39,894 nucleotides of DNA from Acidobacteriota bacterium (GCA_026394175.1 JAPKYU010000127.1:1-39894); one strand, 5' to 3'. Counted from the first letter of the stretch, positions 1 to 8,598 are shown. Notes: generated by a model from the letters alone, not told the origin. Numbers and translations: made by a program.

Positions 1-741
1 CCGGGCCAGCAGCCGGAACTCCTGCAGAACCATCTGCCTGCGACGGGGACCCATGCTGTTCCACGCCGGGAAGATCTCAATTCGAATCGTCTCGCGCGCC
101 GAAAAAGGCAGGCTGTGAAAGATCTCGAATCGCTCCTTGAAGAGCCTCCGCTCCTGCGGGGTCATGGCAGTCATGCGCCGCAGGTTCAGGCGGACCTCCT
201 GTTGCTGCATGGGGGACATGCCCCTAAACCGGGGGCTGGCCTGCAGGATCTTCTGCTGTTCTTCCGGCGGCTTCTCCGCCAGCATGAAGAGGAAGCCCAT
301 CAGCGGACCTCCGGGCCAGGGAGGCATGGGGTGGTGGTGCCCGCGCCCACGGGGCGGAGGCATGTTGGGCGGCCGGAAATCGCCGGGACGCCCCAACGGG
401 CCAAGCATGCGGTCTCTCTGCAACTGCCGGGGGTCAGGCGGACCAAGCAAAGGGTTCCCCGGCGGCAGCCGGGAGCCAGGCGGCGGACCGAGTAGGGGAT
501 TCCCCTGCAATTGTCGGGGAACTGGCGGTGGGCCCGGGGGCCTGCCGGGCGGCCTCTGGCCCGGCCTGTGCCCACGACCACCCTTGGTGTCCCGCGGCGG
601 CATGGGACGCCGTGGCTGCGGTGTGGCGCTGGCGCCGGGTGGCGTCGCCGGCGCATTCTTATCATCCGGCTGCGTCTGGGCGACGAGCAGGCCGGCGCCG
701 CACAGCAGCCAGATTGCCGCGATGCCCCCCCAACGCTTCAT
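1..741 (-). CDS. Secreted Pro/Arg-rich DUF3106-like protein (3' end beyond window)
   Basis: The frame is open from an ATG at 741 to the left edge (247 codons visible). Residues 1-22 form a signal peptide (MKRWGGIAAIWLLCGAGLL, then VAQ). Residues about 25-145 are very rich in Pro, Gly and Arg, with a doubled NPLLGPP motif. The remainder is helical and charged, with recurring MSPMQQQEVR and MTPQERRLFKERF motifs of the DUF3106 type. The ATG is one base after the stop of the anti-sigma gene, so the two are translationally coupled in a sigma/anti-sigma/secreted-protein operon. I infer an envelope protein whose abundance or state is linked to the ECF sigma factor; DUF3106 has no established biochemical role that I know of. 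The family call rests on motif spacing only; the secreted, low-complexity nature is seen directly. Confidence 0.8.
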   Translation of the reverse strand, partial: MKRWGGIAAIWLLCGAGLLVAQTQPDDKNAPATPPGASATPQPRRPMPPRDTKGGRGHRPGQRPPGRPPGPPPVPRQLQGNPLLGPPPGSRLPPGNPLLGPPDPRQLQRDRMLGPLGRPGDFRPPNMPPPRGRGHHHPMPPWPGGPLMGFLFMLAEKPPEEQQKILQASPRFRGMSPMQQQEVRLNLRRMTAMTPQERRLFKERFEIFHSLPFSARETIRIEIFPAWNSMGPRRRQMVLQEFRLLAR

Positions 742-742
742 C

Positions 743-1228
743 TCACTCGCGCCCTTTCTCCAACACCTCGCGATTGCCGGGCTTGTTCAACTCGCTCAAC
801 AGATCGAAATCGGACAACAGGTTCACATCTTCGACCACGTACAGGGCAATGTCGGTTTTCTCGACGGTCACGACCTGCGCCGGAGGCAAGGCCGACTGCC
901 CCCCGCCGGTCCAGACCACAAGCGCCGCCAGGAACAGCAGCGCGGCCACGCCCAGCGGGAAGCGGGGTGAAAACGGGGGCAGCCAATCCCACCAGGCGCC
1001 GCGCGCCGGTTCAGCGGCGATACGCCCGCGCAGGCGGACGTCAAACCAGGCCGAAGGAGCCGGGGCTTCCCATTGTCCGAGCAATTCCGAGACGGCGCGG
1101 AACTCCCGGATGCGGGCGGCACAGCCGGCGCATCCGGCCACATGCGCCTCCAGGCGTTCCCGCTGCCGGGGCGGCAGTTTCTCGTCCAGGTAGGGGACCC
1201 AAAGTCCTTCCAGTTCGTGGCAGGTCAT
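743..1228 (-). CDS. Zinc-finger anti-sigma factor (single-pass membrane protein)
   Basis: 161 residues. The N-terminal domain begins MTCHELEGLW and carries HVAGCAGC, the H-x3-C-x2-C signature of ZAS-type anti-sigma factors (zf-HC2). One membrane helix follows at about residues 90-110 (PLGVAALLFLAALVVW), then a short C-terminal tail outside. Such proteins bind and silence an ECF sigma factor at the membrane. The start at 1228 is preferred over an in-frame start at 1267 because GAGGA lies just upstream and the zinc domain starts there. It begins seven bases after the stop of the ECF sigma gene, its presumed partner, and its own stop nearly touches the DUF3106-like gene. Function is confident; the activating signal is unknown. 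Confidence 0.9.
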   Translation of the reverse strand: MTCHELEGLWVPYLDEKLPPRQRERLEAHVAGCAGCAARIREFRAVSELLGQWEAPAPSAWFDVRLRGRIAAEPARGAWWDWLPPFSPRFPLGVAALLFLAALVVWTGGGQSALPPAQVVTVEKTDIALYVVEDVNLLSDFDLLSELNKPGNREVLEKGRE

Positions 1229-1235
1229 CTTGTCC

Positions 1236-1823
1236 TCATGAGGGCGTCTCGCCGGCGGCCCGCACACCGAAATGCGCCAGCTTGCGCCGCAGGGTTTCGT
1301 AGGCGCGGAACAGGAGCGATTTCACAGCCGATTCCGAACAACCCAGCGCCCTGGCAATCTGCGCGTAATCCAATTCCTGGTACTTGTGCATCAGCACCGC
1401 GGCCCGCTGTTTGGCGGGTAGGGCCTGCACCGCCCGGCGGACTTCCGCCAGCCGGGCATCCTCGAGCATGGCCTGCTCGATGGTGCGCCGGCGATCGGGC
1501 AGCTCGGAGGCCCTCGCCTCCTGGTCATCCAGGCTTTCCGTGCCGCGCTCGCCGCGGCCGTCGCGAATGGCGTTCAGAGCGATGTGGGTGGCGATGCGGA
1601 ACAGCCAGGTGGTGAACTTGGCGTTCGGCTCGTAACCCTTGCGCGCCCGGTAGACGCGCAGGAAGACATCCTGCGCCAATTCCTCGGCAATGTGCTGGCT
1701 CTGCACCATCCGGTAAATAAAGTGGATTACCGGGGCGCGGTACCGCTCCAGCAGCGCGGCGAAGGAGGCATCATCGCCCTCCTTGACGCGCAGCATCAGT
1801 TGCGCGTCTCGCTCCAGCGCCAT
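1236..1823 (-). CDS. ECF RNA polymerase sigma factor (sigma-70 family, RpoE-like)
   Basis: 195 residues, normal for an ECF sigma factor. Region 2 is seen in FIYRMVQSQHIAEELAQDVF with the following FTTWLFRIATHIALN segment. Region 4 is a helix-turn-helix (LDYAQIARALGCSESAVKSL) near the C-terminus. It directs RNA polymerase to an alternative promoter set and is presumably held by the anti-sigma encoded immediately downstream. The ATG at 1823 has AAAGGAG about ten bases upstream; a GTG at 1832 sits too close to that site, so 1823 is chosen. First gene of a three-gene minus-strand operon (sigma, anti-sigma, secreted DUF3106-like protein). Confidence 0.93.
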   Translation of the reverse strand: MALERDAQLMLRVKEGDDASFAALLERYRAPVIHFIYRMVQSQHIAEELAQDVFLRVYRARKGYEPNAKFTTWLFRIATHIALNAIRDGRGERGTESLDDQEARASELPDRRRTIEQAMLEDARLAEVRRAVQALPAKQRAAVLMHKYQELDYAQIARALGCSESAVKSLLFRAYETLRRKLAHFGVRAAGETPS

Positions 1824-1904
1824 TGCCCTCACTCTCCTTTGAACCCCGTCAGAGCGGGGAAGTTGCGGACCAACGCGGGGGGAACGGGCCGCGAATTCCT
1901 GCGG

Positions 1905-2477
1905 TTATTGCGTGAAGCGGACCTCGGGAACGGCCCGCGCCCGGCCTTCGGCCTTGAAGTACGCGTCGTTGCGCTCGAAGCCGCCAAGGCCGGCCACCAG
2001 GTTGTTGGGGAACAACTGGATGTAGGTATTGTACCGCTGGATCGCCTCATTGTACCGGCGGCGTTCGACGGCGATGCGGTTCTCGGTGCCGGCCAACTCG
2101 TCCTGCAAGCGAAGGAAGTTTTCGTTGGCCTTCAGGTTCGGGTAGTTCTCGACGATGAGCAGCAGGCGGCCGATGGCGCCGTCGAGCCGTTCGTTGGCGC
2201 TGATGCGGTCCCGGGGGCTGCGGGCGCCCAGCAGGGCGGCCCGGGCCTGGGCCACCTCCTGGATGGCCTTCTGCTCATGCGCCGCGTACCCCTTTACCGT
2301 CTCGACCAGGTTGGGAATCAGGTCGGCCCGTCGCTCCAGAACCACGTCCACCTGCGCCCAGGCCGCCTGGATCGCCTCCTTCTGCTTGACGATCTCATTG
2401 CGCCGGCTGAAATACAGCGATCCGAACATCAGGGCCACGAGCAAAACGACAACCAGCACGATCACGAGTGTTTTCAT
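1905..2477 (-). CDS. lemA: LemA family protein
   Basis: 190 residues, the usual LemA length. An N-terminal membrane anchor (MKTLVIVLVVVLLVALMFG) is followed by a long helical domain with the family signatures QAAWAQVDVVLERRADLIPN and ENYPNLKANENFLRLQDELA, then ENRIAVERRRYNEAIQRYN near the end. LemA proteins are inner-membrane, coiled-coil proteins of unclear function, often next to TPM-domain genes, as here with one gene in between. AGAGGTGAAACTAAAG precedes the ATG and gives a good ribosome site. A heptamer repeat tract (2502-2557) lies in its leader. Strand and spacing fit an operon TPM - nucleotidyltransferase - lemA. Confidence 0.93.
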   Translation of the reverse strand: MKTLVIVLVVVLLVALMFGSLYFSRRNEIVKQKEAIQAAWAQVDVVLERRADLIPNLVETVKGYAAHEQKAIQEVAQARAALLGARSPRDRISANERLDGAIGRLLLIVENYPNLKANENFLRLQDELAGTENRIAVERRRYNEAIQRYNTYIQLFPNNLVAGLGGFERNDAYFKAEGRARAVPEVRFTQ

Positions 2478-2501
2478 CTTTAGTTTCACCTCTTGAAGGA
2501 C

Positions 2502-2557
2502 GGCTGTAGGCCGACAGTCTTGAAGCCCACAGCCTACAGCCCACAGCCTACAGCCTA
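2502..2557. repeat. Heptamer repeat tract A (unit CCYACAG, inverted arms)
   Basis: The right arm (2525-2557) reads CCCACAG CCTACAG CCCACAG and continues in the same 7-base step. The left arm (2502-2519) carries CTGTAGG and CCGACAG, partly its reverse complement. The tract fills the gap between the nucleotidyltransferase and lemA, and the TAG stop of the nucleotidyltransferase (2548-2550) is formed inside a CTGTAGG unit. Confidence 0.9.
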
Positions 2558-3258
2558 TCGACTGCGTCGCACACACGGCTAACACCCAAGTAATACGCTT
2601 CAAACGTGGGTCGAGGTTCCAATTGGCGGTGTTTCCGCTTTTCTTCCCGAACTTCCAGGATGGCCAGGAAGGGGGCGGGGGCGAAGCCGAAGCGGGTGGC
2701 GGCCCGCTCCAGGATCTCTCGCTTGCGCAGCGGCGCTTGCTCACCCGCCAGGATCAGCGCGTGCCGGAACAGCGCCGAGAAGCTGGGCAGGGAATCGACC
2801 AGCAGACCCAGCACGGCCTTGCGGTCGCGGTGAATGCCGAGGTAGCGCTGGCGCAGCGCCAGCAGCTTGGCCCGCAATTCGTGCTCCACCTGGACGCGGT
2901 GGTAATGCCGGTCAATCTCCACCTGCGCGAACGGATCGTCGCCGTAAAGCACCCGGTGCTGGTCGCGAATATCGAGGAATTCCAGCGGGAAGGCATCCGT
3001 CGAGCTTTCCAGCTCGTGCTGTCCCATCAGCAGCGGCGCGGGGTTGCCCAGCCGGCGCCACCAGTTGGCGGCGGGTTCCGCTTTCTCCAGATCGGGGGGA
3101 TCGACGGCGCGAACCACGCAGAGCACGTTCAGGTCCGAGTGCTTGCCGTGAAAGTCTTCGCCGGCCGCCGATCCGTACAGCACCACCGACAGCAGGTCGC
3201 GGCCATAGGCCGTCTGCAGCCGCTCCACAAGTTGCGTCAGAAGCTTCTCGGTATTCAT
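2548..3258 (-). CDS. Nucleotidyltransferase-fold protein with altered active site
   Basis: 236 residues. The N-terminus contains VVLYGSAAGEDFHGKHSDLN, the G-S...S-D pattern of the pol-beta/MNT nucleotidyltransferase superfamily. The usual second metal ligand (D-x-D) is replaced by Asn (SDLN), so catalysis may be changed or lost. The C-terminal two-thirds are helical and resemble HEPN-like or substrate-binding segments, but I do not recognise a specific family. The ATG at 3258 has no Shine-Dalgarno sequence: repeat tract B ends four bases upstream. The stop is inside repeat tract A. The gene is therefore bracketed by heptamer tracts, sitting between a TPM gene and lemA that are commonly direct neighbours elsewhere. 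Substrate unknown. Confidence 0.8.
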   Translation of the reverse strand: MNTEKLLTQLVERLQTAYGRDLLSVVLYGSAAGEDFHGKHSDLNVLCVVRAVDPPDLEKAEPAANWWRRLGNPAPLLMGQHELESSTDAFPLEFLDIRDQHRVLYGDDPFAQVEIDRHYHRVQVEHELRAKLLALRQRYLGIHRDRKAVLGLLVDSLPSFSALFRHALILAGEQAPLRKREILERAATRFGFAPAPFLAILEVREEKRKHRQLEPRPTFEAYYLGVSRVCDAVDRL

Positions 3259-3262
3259 ACGA

Positions 3263-3391
3263 AGCTATCAGCTTTCAGCTATCAGCTTTCAGCCGGGAGC
3301 TTTCAGCAGTCCGTTGGACGCCGTGGCCGGCGATCCGTCTCGCCGGCAAGGCTGCCAATAGCTGAAAGCTGAAAGCTGATAGCTGACAGCT
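3263..3391. repeat. Heptamer repeat tract B (unit AGCTWTC, inverted arms)
   Basis: The left arm (3263-3311) has AGCTATC AGCTTTC repeated in 7-base steps. The right arm (3360-3391) has GAAAGCT GAAAGCT GATAGCT GACAGCT, the reverse complement. The unique loop between them contains a small GC palindrome (GCCGGCGATCC...CGCCGGC). The TAG stop of the TPM gene (3390-3392) merges with the right arm, and the nucleotidyltransferase ATG follows the left arm. Confidence 0.92.
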
Positions 3392-4148
3392 ACCAGTCGG
3401 AGGAGGCGCCGCCGCCGCCGCTGCTGCCGCCTCCAAAGCCGCCAAACCCGCCGCCCGATCCCCCGCTATCGTATCCGCCGAAGCCTCCGCCGAACCCGCC
3501 GCCTCGGCCTATCTGCGACCAGCCCAGCAGCGCCAGCCACCAGGGCGCCCCGAAGAACAGGGCGGCCAGGACAATGACGATCAGCAGCAGGCTGGGGCCT
3601 TGCGGGGATCGCCGCTGCGGGCGGGGCAGGGAAGCGTCGTCCAGCTTGACGCCCGAGGCGGCAGCGATCCGTTCGGCCAGCAGCAGGCTGCCGGCGTACA
3701 GCGCCTGGCCGTATTGGGACTCCCGTAGGGCCGGGCGCATCTCGCGCAGAACGCTGCCGGCAAACCCGTCCGGAATAATCGGCTCCAGCCCGTATCCAAC
3801 TTCCAGGCGCGACCGCCGGTCCTTGATAACCAGCAGGAGCAGGACACCGCGGTCGTCCTTGTGCCCCACCCTCCAGACCTGGAACAGCCGGGTGGCGAAA
3901 TCCTCGATGGGCTCGCCCTCGATCGTTTGGATGGTGACCACCGCCAGTTGGGCCTTGGCTTTCTCATCCAGCAGGGTGGCCAGGCGCGTCAGGCGCTGTT
4001 GCCACTCCGGCTCGATAACTCCGGCGAAGTCATTGATGTAGCCGCGGGGTTTGAGGTCGGCGGGCGAGATGGGGGCAGCATGCGCAGCCAGCAGGCACAC
4101 TGCCACCGCAAGCAGCGCGGGGAAGACAAGATGACGGCGGAGATCCAA
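3390..4148 (-). CDS. TPM-domain secreted/membrane protein (YgcG family)
   Basis: About 252 residues from a TTG at 4148; no ATG fits, and the longer open frame to 4304 has no signal-like N-terminus. The N-terminus is a signal peptide (LDLRRHLVFPALLAVAVCLL then AAHA). The TPM domain follows, with GYINDFAGVIEPEWQQRLTR, QLAVVTIQTIEGEPIEDFAT and DDRGVLLLLVIKDRRSRLEV. A membrane helix (LLLIVIVLAALFFGAPWWLA) precedes a Gly/Ser-rich tail ending SSGGGGASSDW, typical of this family. TPM proteins are periplasmic or outer-leaflet proteins of uncertain function, commonly paired with LemA. The start codon is the weak point of this call; TTACAAT just upstream could be a -10 box. Confidence 0.85.
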   Translation of the reverse strand: MDLRRHLVFPALLAVAVCLLAAHAAPISPADLKPRGYINDFAGVIEPEWQQRLTRLATLLDEKAKAQLAVVTIQTIEGEPIEDFATRLFQVWRVGHKDDRGVLLLLVIKDRRSRLEVGYGLEPIIPDGFAGSVLREMRPALRESQYGQALYAGSLLLAERIAAASGVKLDDASLPRPQRRSPQGPSLLLIVIVLAALFFGAPWWLALLGWSQIGRGGGFGGGFGGYDSGGSGGGFGGFGGGSSGGGGASSDW

Positions 4149-4293
4149 ACCTGCATTGTAACCCAGAAGCGGGCTGGGAAGAGCACCAACGCTGCAGACT
4201 ACAGGCTCCAGTCTTCCGCATTCCTGACGATTGCCGGCCCCCCCTGCCTGGGGCCCGCACCTGCGGCGGGCGAGACAGCCGAGCCCTCTGGAA

Positions 4294-4328
4294 GAAGACA
4301 CCAAGGGCTTGGTGCCCCTGGTGTCTTC
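4294..4328 (-). terminator. Stem-loop after TonB receptor, probable terminator
   Basis: Perfect 10-bp arms (GAAGACACCA, 4294-4303, and TGGTGTCTTC, 4319-4328) extended by GGGC/GCCC around a five-base loop. It lies about 20 bases past the receptor stop at 4351. No clear U-run follows on the minus strand, so termination is inferred from position and stem strength. Confidence 0.5.
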
Positions 4329-4350
4329 GTCGTGCGTGTTCGGGGAGGGT

Positions 4351-7300
4351 TCAGAACTTCAAGCGCAGGGCGAACTGCATCAGCCGCGGATCATTGGCCA
4401 GCGCAGTGATGGCGCCCGCCGAGCTGCCGCTGACGTTGCGGTCAGGCAAGCCGAACTGCGGCGTGTTGAACATGTTGAACATTTCCCAGCGGAACTCCAG
4501 GCTGCGCGTCTCCCGAATCAGGAAGGTGCGGTGTACCGAGAAATCGAAGTTCACCTGCCCGGGGCCGCGCAAGGTGTTACGGCCGACGTTACCGAACGGG
4601 CTCGAGCTGGGCGGGACGGCAAAGGCATCGGTGCCGGTGAAGCCTCTGCAGAGACGGTTGCCGGAGCTGTAGAACCAGCAGTCTACGTTGCGGGGCAGCA
4701 CCGGCTGGCCCACCACGTTGGCCAGCGCCTGCTGCATGCCGAGGCTGTCGACCAGGCTGTTGTTGCCGCCGGCGAACACGGTGTAGGGACGGCCGGTGGT
4801 CATGACCGCCGAGCCGCTCAACTGGAAGCCGCCCACGATCCAGGCCACAGGACCCTTGGGCGCCAGTTTCTTGCCCTTGCCGAAGGGAAGATCGTAGATG
4901 TAGCCGAGCACCAGCCGCTGCGTGTAGTCAAAGTCACTGGGGCCGCGCCAAGCGTGGAAGTTGCGTCCGTCCTGGTTGAAGCTGTTCGAGCCGCCGACGG
5001 CCAGGTGTTCGGCGGTATTGTCGATGGACTTGGACCAGGTGTAGGCGCCGCGGAAACCCAGCCCCTTGCGGAAGCGCCGCTCCAGGGTCAGCTCCAGCCC
5101 GTGGTAGATGGCGTTGCCGAGCGGATCGCGGTACTCGATCTGGTTGAAGTTGGGATACGGGCGCTGGCCGGCGATGGGCTGGTTGAAGTTGCGCAGGGTA
5201 TTGAGGCGCGTGGTCTTGGTGCCGACGTAGGCGGCCTCGGCGAACAGGCCCAGCGGCAGCAGGCGCTGCAGGCTGAAGCTCCATTGCTGCACGTAGGTGT
5301 TCGCGGCGTCGGGATTGGCGCCCCTCACGCGCACCCGCTTCAGGTCCAGCTTGGCGGGGTCCAGGTAATCTCGCGGGAACCCGTCACGCAGCATGAACAT
5401 TGGCGCAGTCGCGCTCGCCGCCACCGAGCTGTCGTTCTGGATCAAGTTCGGGGGGTTAAACGCAAGCTGGTCCTCGCTGCCCATGCGGTCAAACAGGCCG
5501 TAGAAGATTCCATATCCGGTGCGCACCACGGTTTTCTGCGTCACTTGGTAGGCAATGCCCAGCCGCGGCGCGAAGTTGTTGCGGTCGGGCTTCACCGTCG
5601 TGCGGTCCTGGAGCGAGCCGGACTTGCCGAAAACCTGCGCCCCGGCGCCGTTGGGGTTGAAGTTGCCGATCCGGTTGCGCCCCTCCATCGCCGGGGTGGC
5701 GAAGTCGTAGCGCAGGCCCAGGTTCATCGTGAGTCGCGGGCTGATCTTGTAGTCGTCCTGGGCGAAGAACGAGTACATGTGCAGCCGCTGGTCTACCAGG
5801 TAAAGGTTGGTGAGGGCGGCCTGCTGCACATAGCCCAGCAGGAAGTCGGCATAGGCGAGGCCGCTGGCTGAGGAAACGCACAGCCCGTTCGCGCCGCGCT
5901 GGCAGGTGAAGATACGGTCGAAGTTCAGCTTGCCGCGGCCGGGCGCCACATCGAGGAAGTTATTGCGCAGCGGGCCGCGGAAATCGCCGCCGAATTTGAG
6001 CTGGTGGGTGCCCTTGGTGATCGAGATCGTGTCGGCCCACTGGTATTGCTGCGTGATTTGGTATTTCGGCAGGAAATCGGGCGAGCCGATGAAGGTGTTG
6101 AAGTTGGTGAAAGTGATGCGAGACAGGCCGCCGGCCACCGCCGGGTTGTCGGGGACGCCGGGAACATAGTCCGCCACCCTGTTCTTGCCGAACGGATCCT
6201 GGGCGGCCCAGGAGTTGTTGCGGGCAAACCCCATGCGCAGTTCGTTCACGATGCGGTTGGTGAGCGGCCGTGTCCAGCCCAGGGCCACGGCGTGCGCCGT
6301 CAGCTTCTGCTGCCCGTAGGCCGAGGTCGAGGTGCCGTCGGCGATGCCGCCGAAGTTGCCGGGGATGAAGCGGTCGCGCGTCGAGTAGCTGTAGCGGCCG
6401 AACACCGAGTCCTTCGAGGTGGGCTGCCAGTCGATGCGCCAGTTGTAGCGGTCGTTGTCGTCCAGCAAGCCGGCGTTGCGCGCGAAGTTGTTGACCTGGG
6501 CGGCGGGGTTGGTCGGCGCCGGGAACAGGGGCATGATCTTGGCGGCATAGGGATCGATCATGGCTGCGGGAATGGTGTTGTTGGCGAAGGGCTGGCCGGT
6601 GCGAAAGTCGTAGAGGGCCTGGTAGCTGACCGCCGCCGCTCCGCTGGCCGCCGTGGTGAAGACGCCGGCGCGTTCGTTGGGCAGCGGGACAGTGGTGATG
6701 CGCGATACCCCGCGCCGCACCCGCGTTCCTTCGTAGTCGAAGAAGAAGAAGGCGCGGTCCTTCCTGATCGGCCCGCCGAGGTTGCCGCCGAACTGGTTTT
6801 GGACGTTCTGCGGCTTGGCCAGCCGGTTGCGGTTGGAGAAGAAATCGTTGGCGTCCAGCACGCGATTCCGCAGGTATTCATAAACCACGCCGTGCAGCTT
6901 GTTGGTCCCGCCCTTGGTGATCACGTTGATGGCCGCGCCCGGCGACCGGCCGAATTCGGCGCTGTAAGGATTGGTGATGATCTTGAACTCCTGGATGGCA
7001 TCGACCGAGGGACGCGCCACCTGCGTGGTCAGTTCCTGCACGTTTTCCGAGATGGAGTTGTTGTCGATGCCGTCCAGGATGAAATTGTTCTGCAGCGAGC
7101 GGATGCCGTGCACGTTGAAGCCGCCGGTACGGCCGAAGCTGGTGCCGCCGCCCTGCTCGGTAAAGCGCCCGCCCTGCACCCCGGCGACCAGCGCCAGAAG
7201 GTCGTCCCAGCTCCGCGACAGCAGCGGGAACTGCGAGACGTAGCTGTTATCAATTACCGTGCCCAGCGAGGCGTCCTGCGGCGATAATTGGGGCGCCGTC

Positions 7301-7665
7301 GCTTCCACCACCACCGTTGTTTCCAACGAACCGACCTGGAGCGTGATGTCCTGGCGGGCGCGCTGCGCGGTCTCCAGCGTCACCGTCTGTTCGGCGCGCT
7401 TGAAGCCGGCAAGCTCCACGGTCATCTTGTAGACGCCGACGGGCACGGTGGGGAACACGTAGTAGCCCCGCTCGTCGCTCTTCGCGGTGTGTTGGGCATT
7501 GGTGGCCTGGTTGCGCAACGCAACCTGCGCGTTCGGCAGGACCGCATCGCTTTGGTCTTTCACCAGGCCCGTAAGGCTGGCGGTGCTGACCTGCGCAACC
7601 GCCGGCAGACTGAACAACATGGATAGAAGCAGCAGAATAGGCACCAAAGCTTTGCTTTGCTTCAT
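4351..7665 (-). CDS. Oar-like TonB-dependent outer-membrane receptor
   Basis: 1104 residues. Signal peptide (MKQSKALVPILLLLSMLFSL then PAVAQ), then a carboxypeptidase-regulatory-like beta-sandwich at about 25-115 (ASLTGLVKDQSDAVLPNAQV, ERGYYVFPTVPVGVYKMTVE), a plug domain (FNVHGIRSLQNNFILDGIDN; EFKIITNPYSAEFGRSPGAA), and a long beta-barrel ending in the aromatic terminus MQFALRLKF. This domain order is that of the large acidobacterial Oar/CarboxypepD_reg TonB receptors, thought to import or bind oligosaccharides or other large ligands. The start at 7665 is supported by GAGGAGG six bases upstream; an earlier in-frame start at 7752 lacks signal-peptide character. Monocistronic, with a stem-loop downstream. 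Ligand unknown; no SusD partner is adjacent. Confidence 0.93.
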   Translation of the reverse strand: MKQSKALVPILLLLSMLFSLPAVAQVSTASLTGLVKDQSDAVLPNAQVALRNQATNAQHTAKSDERGYYVFPTVPVGVYKMTVELAGFKRAEQTVTLETAQRARQDITLQVGSLETTVVVEATAPQLSPQDASLGTVIDNSYVSQFPLLSRSWDDLLALVAGVQGGRFTEQGGGTSFGRTGGFNVHGIRSLQNNFILDGIDNNSISENVQELTTQVARPSVDAIQEFKIITNPYSAEFGRSPGAAINVITKGGTNKLHGVVYEYLRNRVLDANDFFSNRNRLAKPQNVQNQFGGNLGGPIRKDRAFFFFDYEGTRVRRGVSRITTVPLPNERAGVFTTAASGAAAVSYQALYDFRTGQPFANNTIPAAMIDPYAAKIMPLFPAPTNPAAQVNNFARNAGLLDDNDRYNWRIDWQPTSKDSVFGRYSYSTRDRFIPGNFGGIADGTSTSAYGQQKLTAHAVALGWTRPLTNRIVNELRMGFARNNSWAAQDPFGKNRVADYVPGVPDNPAVAGGLSRITFTNFNTFIGSPDFLPKYQITQQYQWADTISITKGTHQLKFGGDFRGPLRNNFLDVAPGRGKLNFDRIFTCQRGANGLCVSSASGLAYADFLLGYVQQAALTNLYLVDQRLHMYSFFAQDDYKISPRLTMNLGLRYDFATPAMEGRNRIGNFNPNGAGAQVFGKSGSLQDRTTVKPDRNNFAPRLGIAYQVTQKTVVRTGYGIFYGLFDRMGSEDQLAFNPPNLIQNDSSVAASATAPMFMLRDGFPRDYLDPAKLDLKRVRVRGANPDAANTYVQQWSFSLQRLLPLGLFAEAAYVGTKTTRLNTLRNFNQPIAGQRPYPNFNQIEYRDPLGNAIYHGLELTLERRFRKGLGFRGAYTWSKSIDNTAEHLAVGGSNSFNQDGRNFHAWRGPSDFDYTQRLVLGYIYDLPFGKGKKLAPKGPVAWIVGGFQLSGSAVMTTGRPYTVFAGGNNSLVDSLGMQQALANVVGQPVLPRNVDCWFYSSGNRLCRGFTGTDAFAVPPSSSPFGNVGRNTLRGPGQVNFDFSVHRTFLIRETRSLEFRWEMFNMFNTPQFGLPDRNVSGSSAGAITALANDPRLMQFALRLKF

Positions 7666-7780
7666 GGCGGCCTCCTCACGAAAGATGCTGAGGGCCCGAA
7701 TCCTGGAAGACTTGACGGTTTTGAGCTTAGTACCACCGGTGAGAAAGATCAACAGAGCCGCAGAGCCGCGACGAGCCGCG

Positions 7781-8515
7781 TCAGTGGTGGAACAGGAGAT
7801 TCAGGACCAGCAGCAGGGCCACGCCGGCGAATACCACGAAGGCCATGCGGATGCCCGGCTCCCGGTTGACTTCGGGGATCAGATCGCTGGCGGCCACGTA
7901 GATGGTGACGCCGGCGGAAAGAGGGAGGCCGTAGCCGACGTGCCAGCGCAGCGCGGCCATGGTCAACACGCCGGCCACCGTGGCCAGCCCCAGCAGCACC
8001 GCCGCCCCGATCGCCGCCCGGCGGCTCCTTCCTGCCGCCAACATCACGGATGCCCCGGTGAATCCCTCCGGCATCTTGTGCAGGAAGACGGCCAGGAAAA
8101 TAACGTAGCCCAGCCACTCGGAAATCAGGAACCCGCTGGCAATGGCGATGCCGTCGAAGAAGCTGTGGATCATCAGGCCGCCCACCACCGAGACGCCCAC
8201 ATGCCGCCCCACCAGCTCCTCATGATGTGTTTCCTCGCCGAAATGGAAGTGAGCGTGGATGGAGTGCTCGAAGAAGTGGACCAGCAGGTAGCCGGCCAGA
8301 ACCAGCGTCGCGGCCGTGCGGCCGTCCAGCAGCAGGAAGCTCTGCGGCACCATCTCCAGCAGCGCGGTGGCCAGCATGAAGCCGGAGCCCAGCGCCAGAA
8401 AATAGCGCAGCGTGGCCCGCGCCCAGTACTTCCGGCCGATGACCAGACCGCCGACGAGATTCGCCATGGCGGCCGTCAGGCCCAGCGCGATGCTTAATAC
8501 GATCGGATGCCTCAT
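7781..8515 (-). CDS. ZIP family divalent metal transporter
   Basis: 244 residues with about eight predicted membrane helices. The two ZIP signature helices are clear: HSFFDGIAIASGF and HKMPEGFTGASVML supply the His/Asp/Glu metal path. Between helices 3 and 4 lies a His-rich loop (HSIHAHFHFGEETHHEE), a usual metal-sensing or binding loop. It would move Zn2+ or a similar cation into the cytoplasm. The ATG at 8515 follows GAAG and the end of heptamer tract C; longer in-frame starts are repeat-encoded and rejected. Last gene of the moxR - ychF-like - ZIP series. ZIP versus GufA subgroup cannot be settled by eye. Confidence 0.9.
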   Translation of the reverse strand: MRHPIVLSIALGLTAAMANLVGGLVIGRKYWARATLRYFLALGSGFMLATALLEMVPQSFLLLDGRTAATLVLAGYLLVHFFEHSIHAHFHFGEETHHEELVGRHVGVSVVGGLMIHSFFDGIAIASGFLISEWLGYVIFLAVFLHKMPEGFTGASVMLAAGRSRRAAIGAAVLLGLATVAGVLTMAALRWHVGYGLPLSAGVTIYVAASDLIPEVNREPGIRMAFVVFAGVALLLVLNLLFHH

Positions 8516-8518
8516 CTT

Positions 8519-8598
8519 CGAATTGCGGATTGCGGATTTCGGGTTGCGGATTTCAAACGTCGCCGCCGCTTGAAATCCGCAATCCGCAATCCGCAATC
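8519..8598. repeat. Heptamer repeat tract C (unit ATTKCGG, inverted arms)
   Basis: The left arm reads ATTGCGG ATTGCGG ATTTCGG and onward (8521-8555). The right arm reads AATCCGC AATCCGC AATC (8573-8598), its reverse complement. The TGA stop of the ychF-like gene (8597-8599) overlaps the right arm, and the ZIP start is four bases past the left arm, so the tract is the entire intercistronic space. Confidence 0.92.

Noticed and set aside
137-970. Long plus-strand frames over the first kilobase
   Set aside because: Antisense to the DUF3106-like and anti-sigma genes; Pro/Arg/Gly-rich shadow translation typical of high GC.
4231-5871. 546-codon plus-strand frame opposite the TonB receptor
   Set aside because: Antisense shadow; the composition follows the receptor codons and no domain is recognisable.
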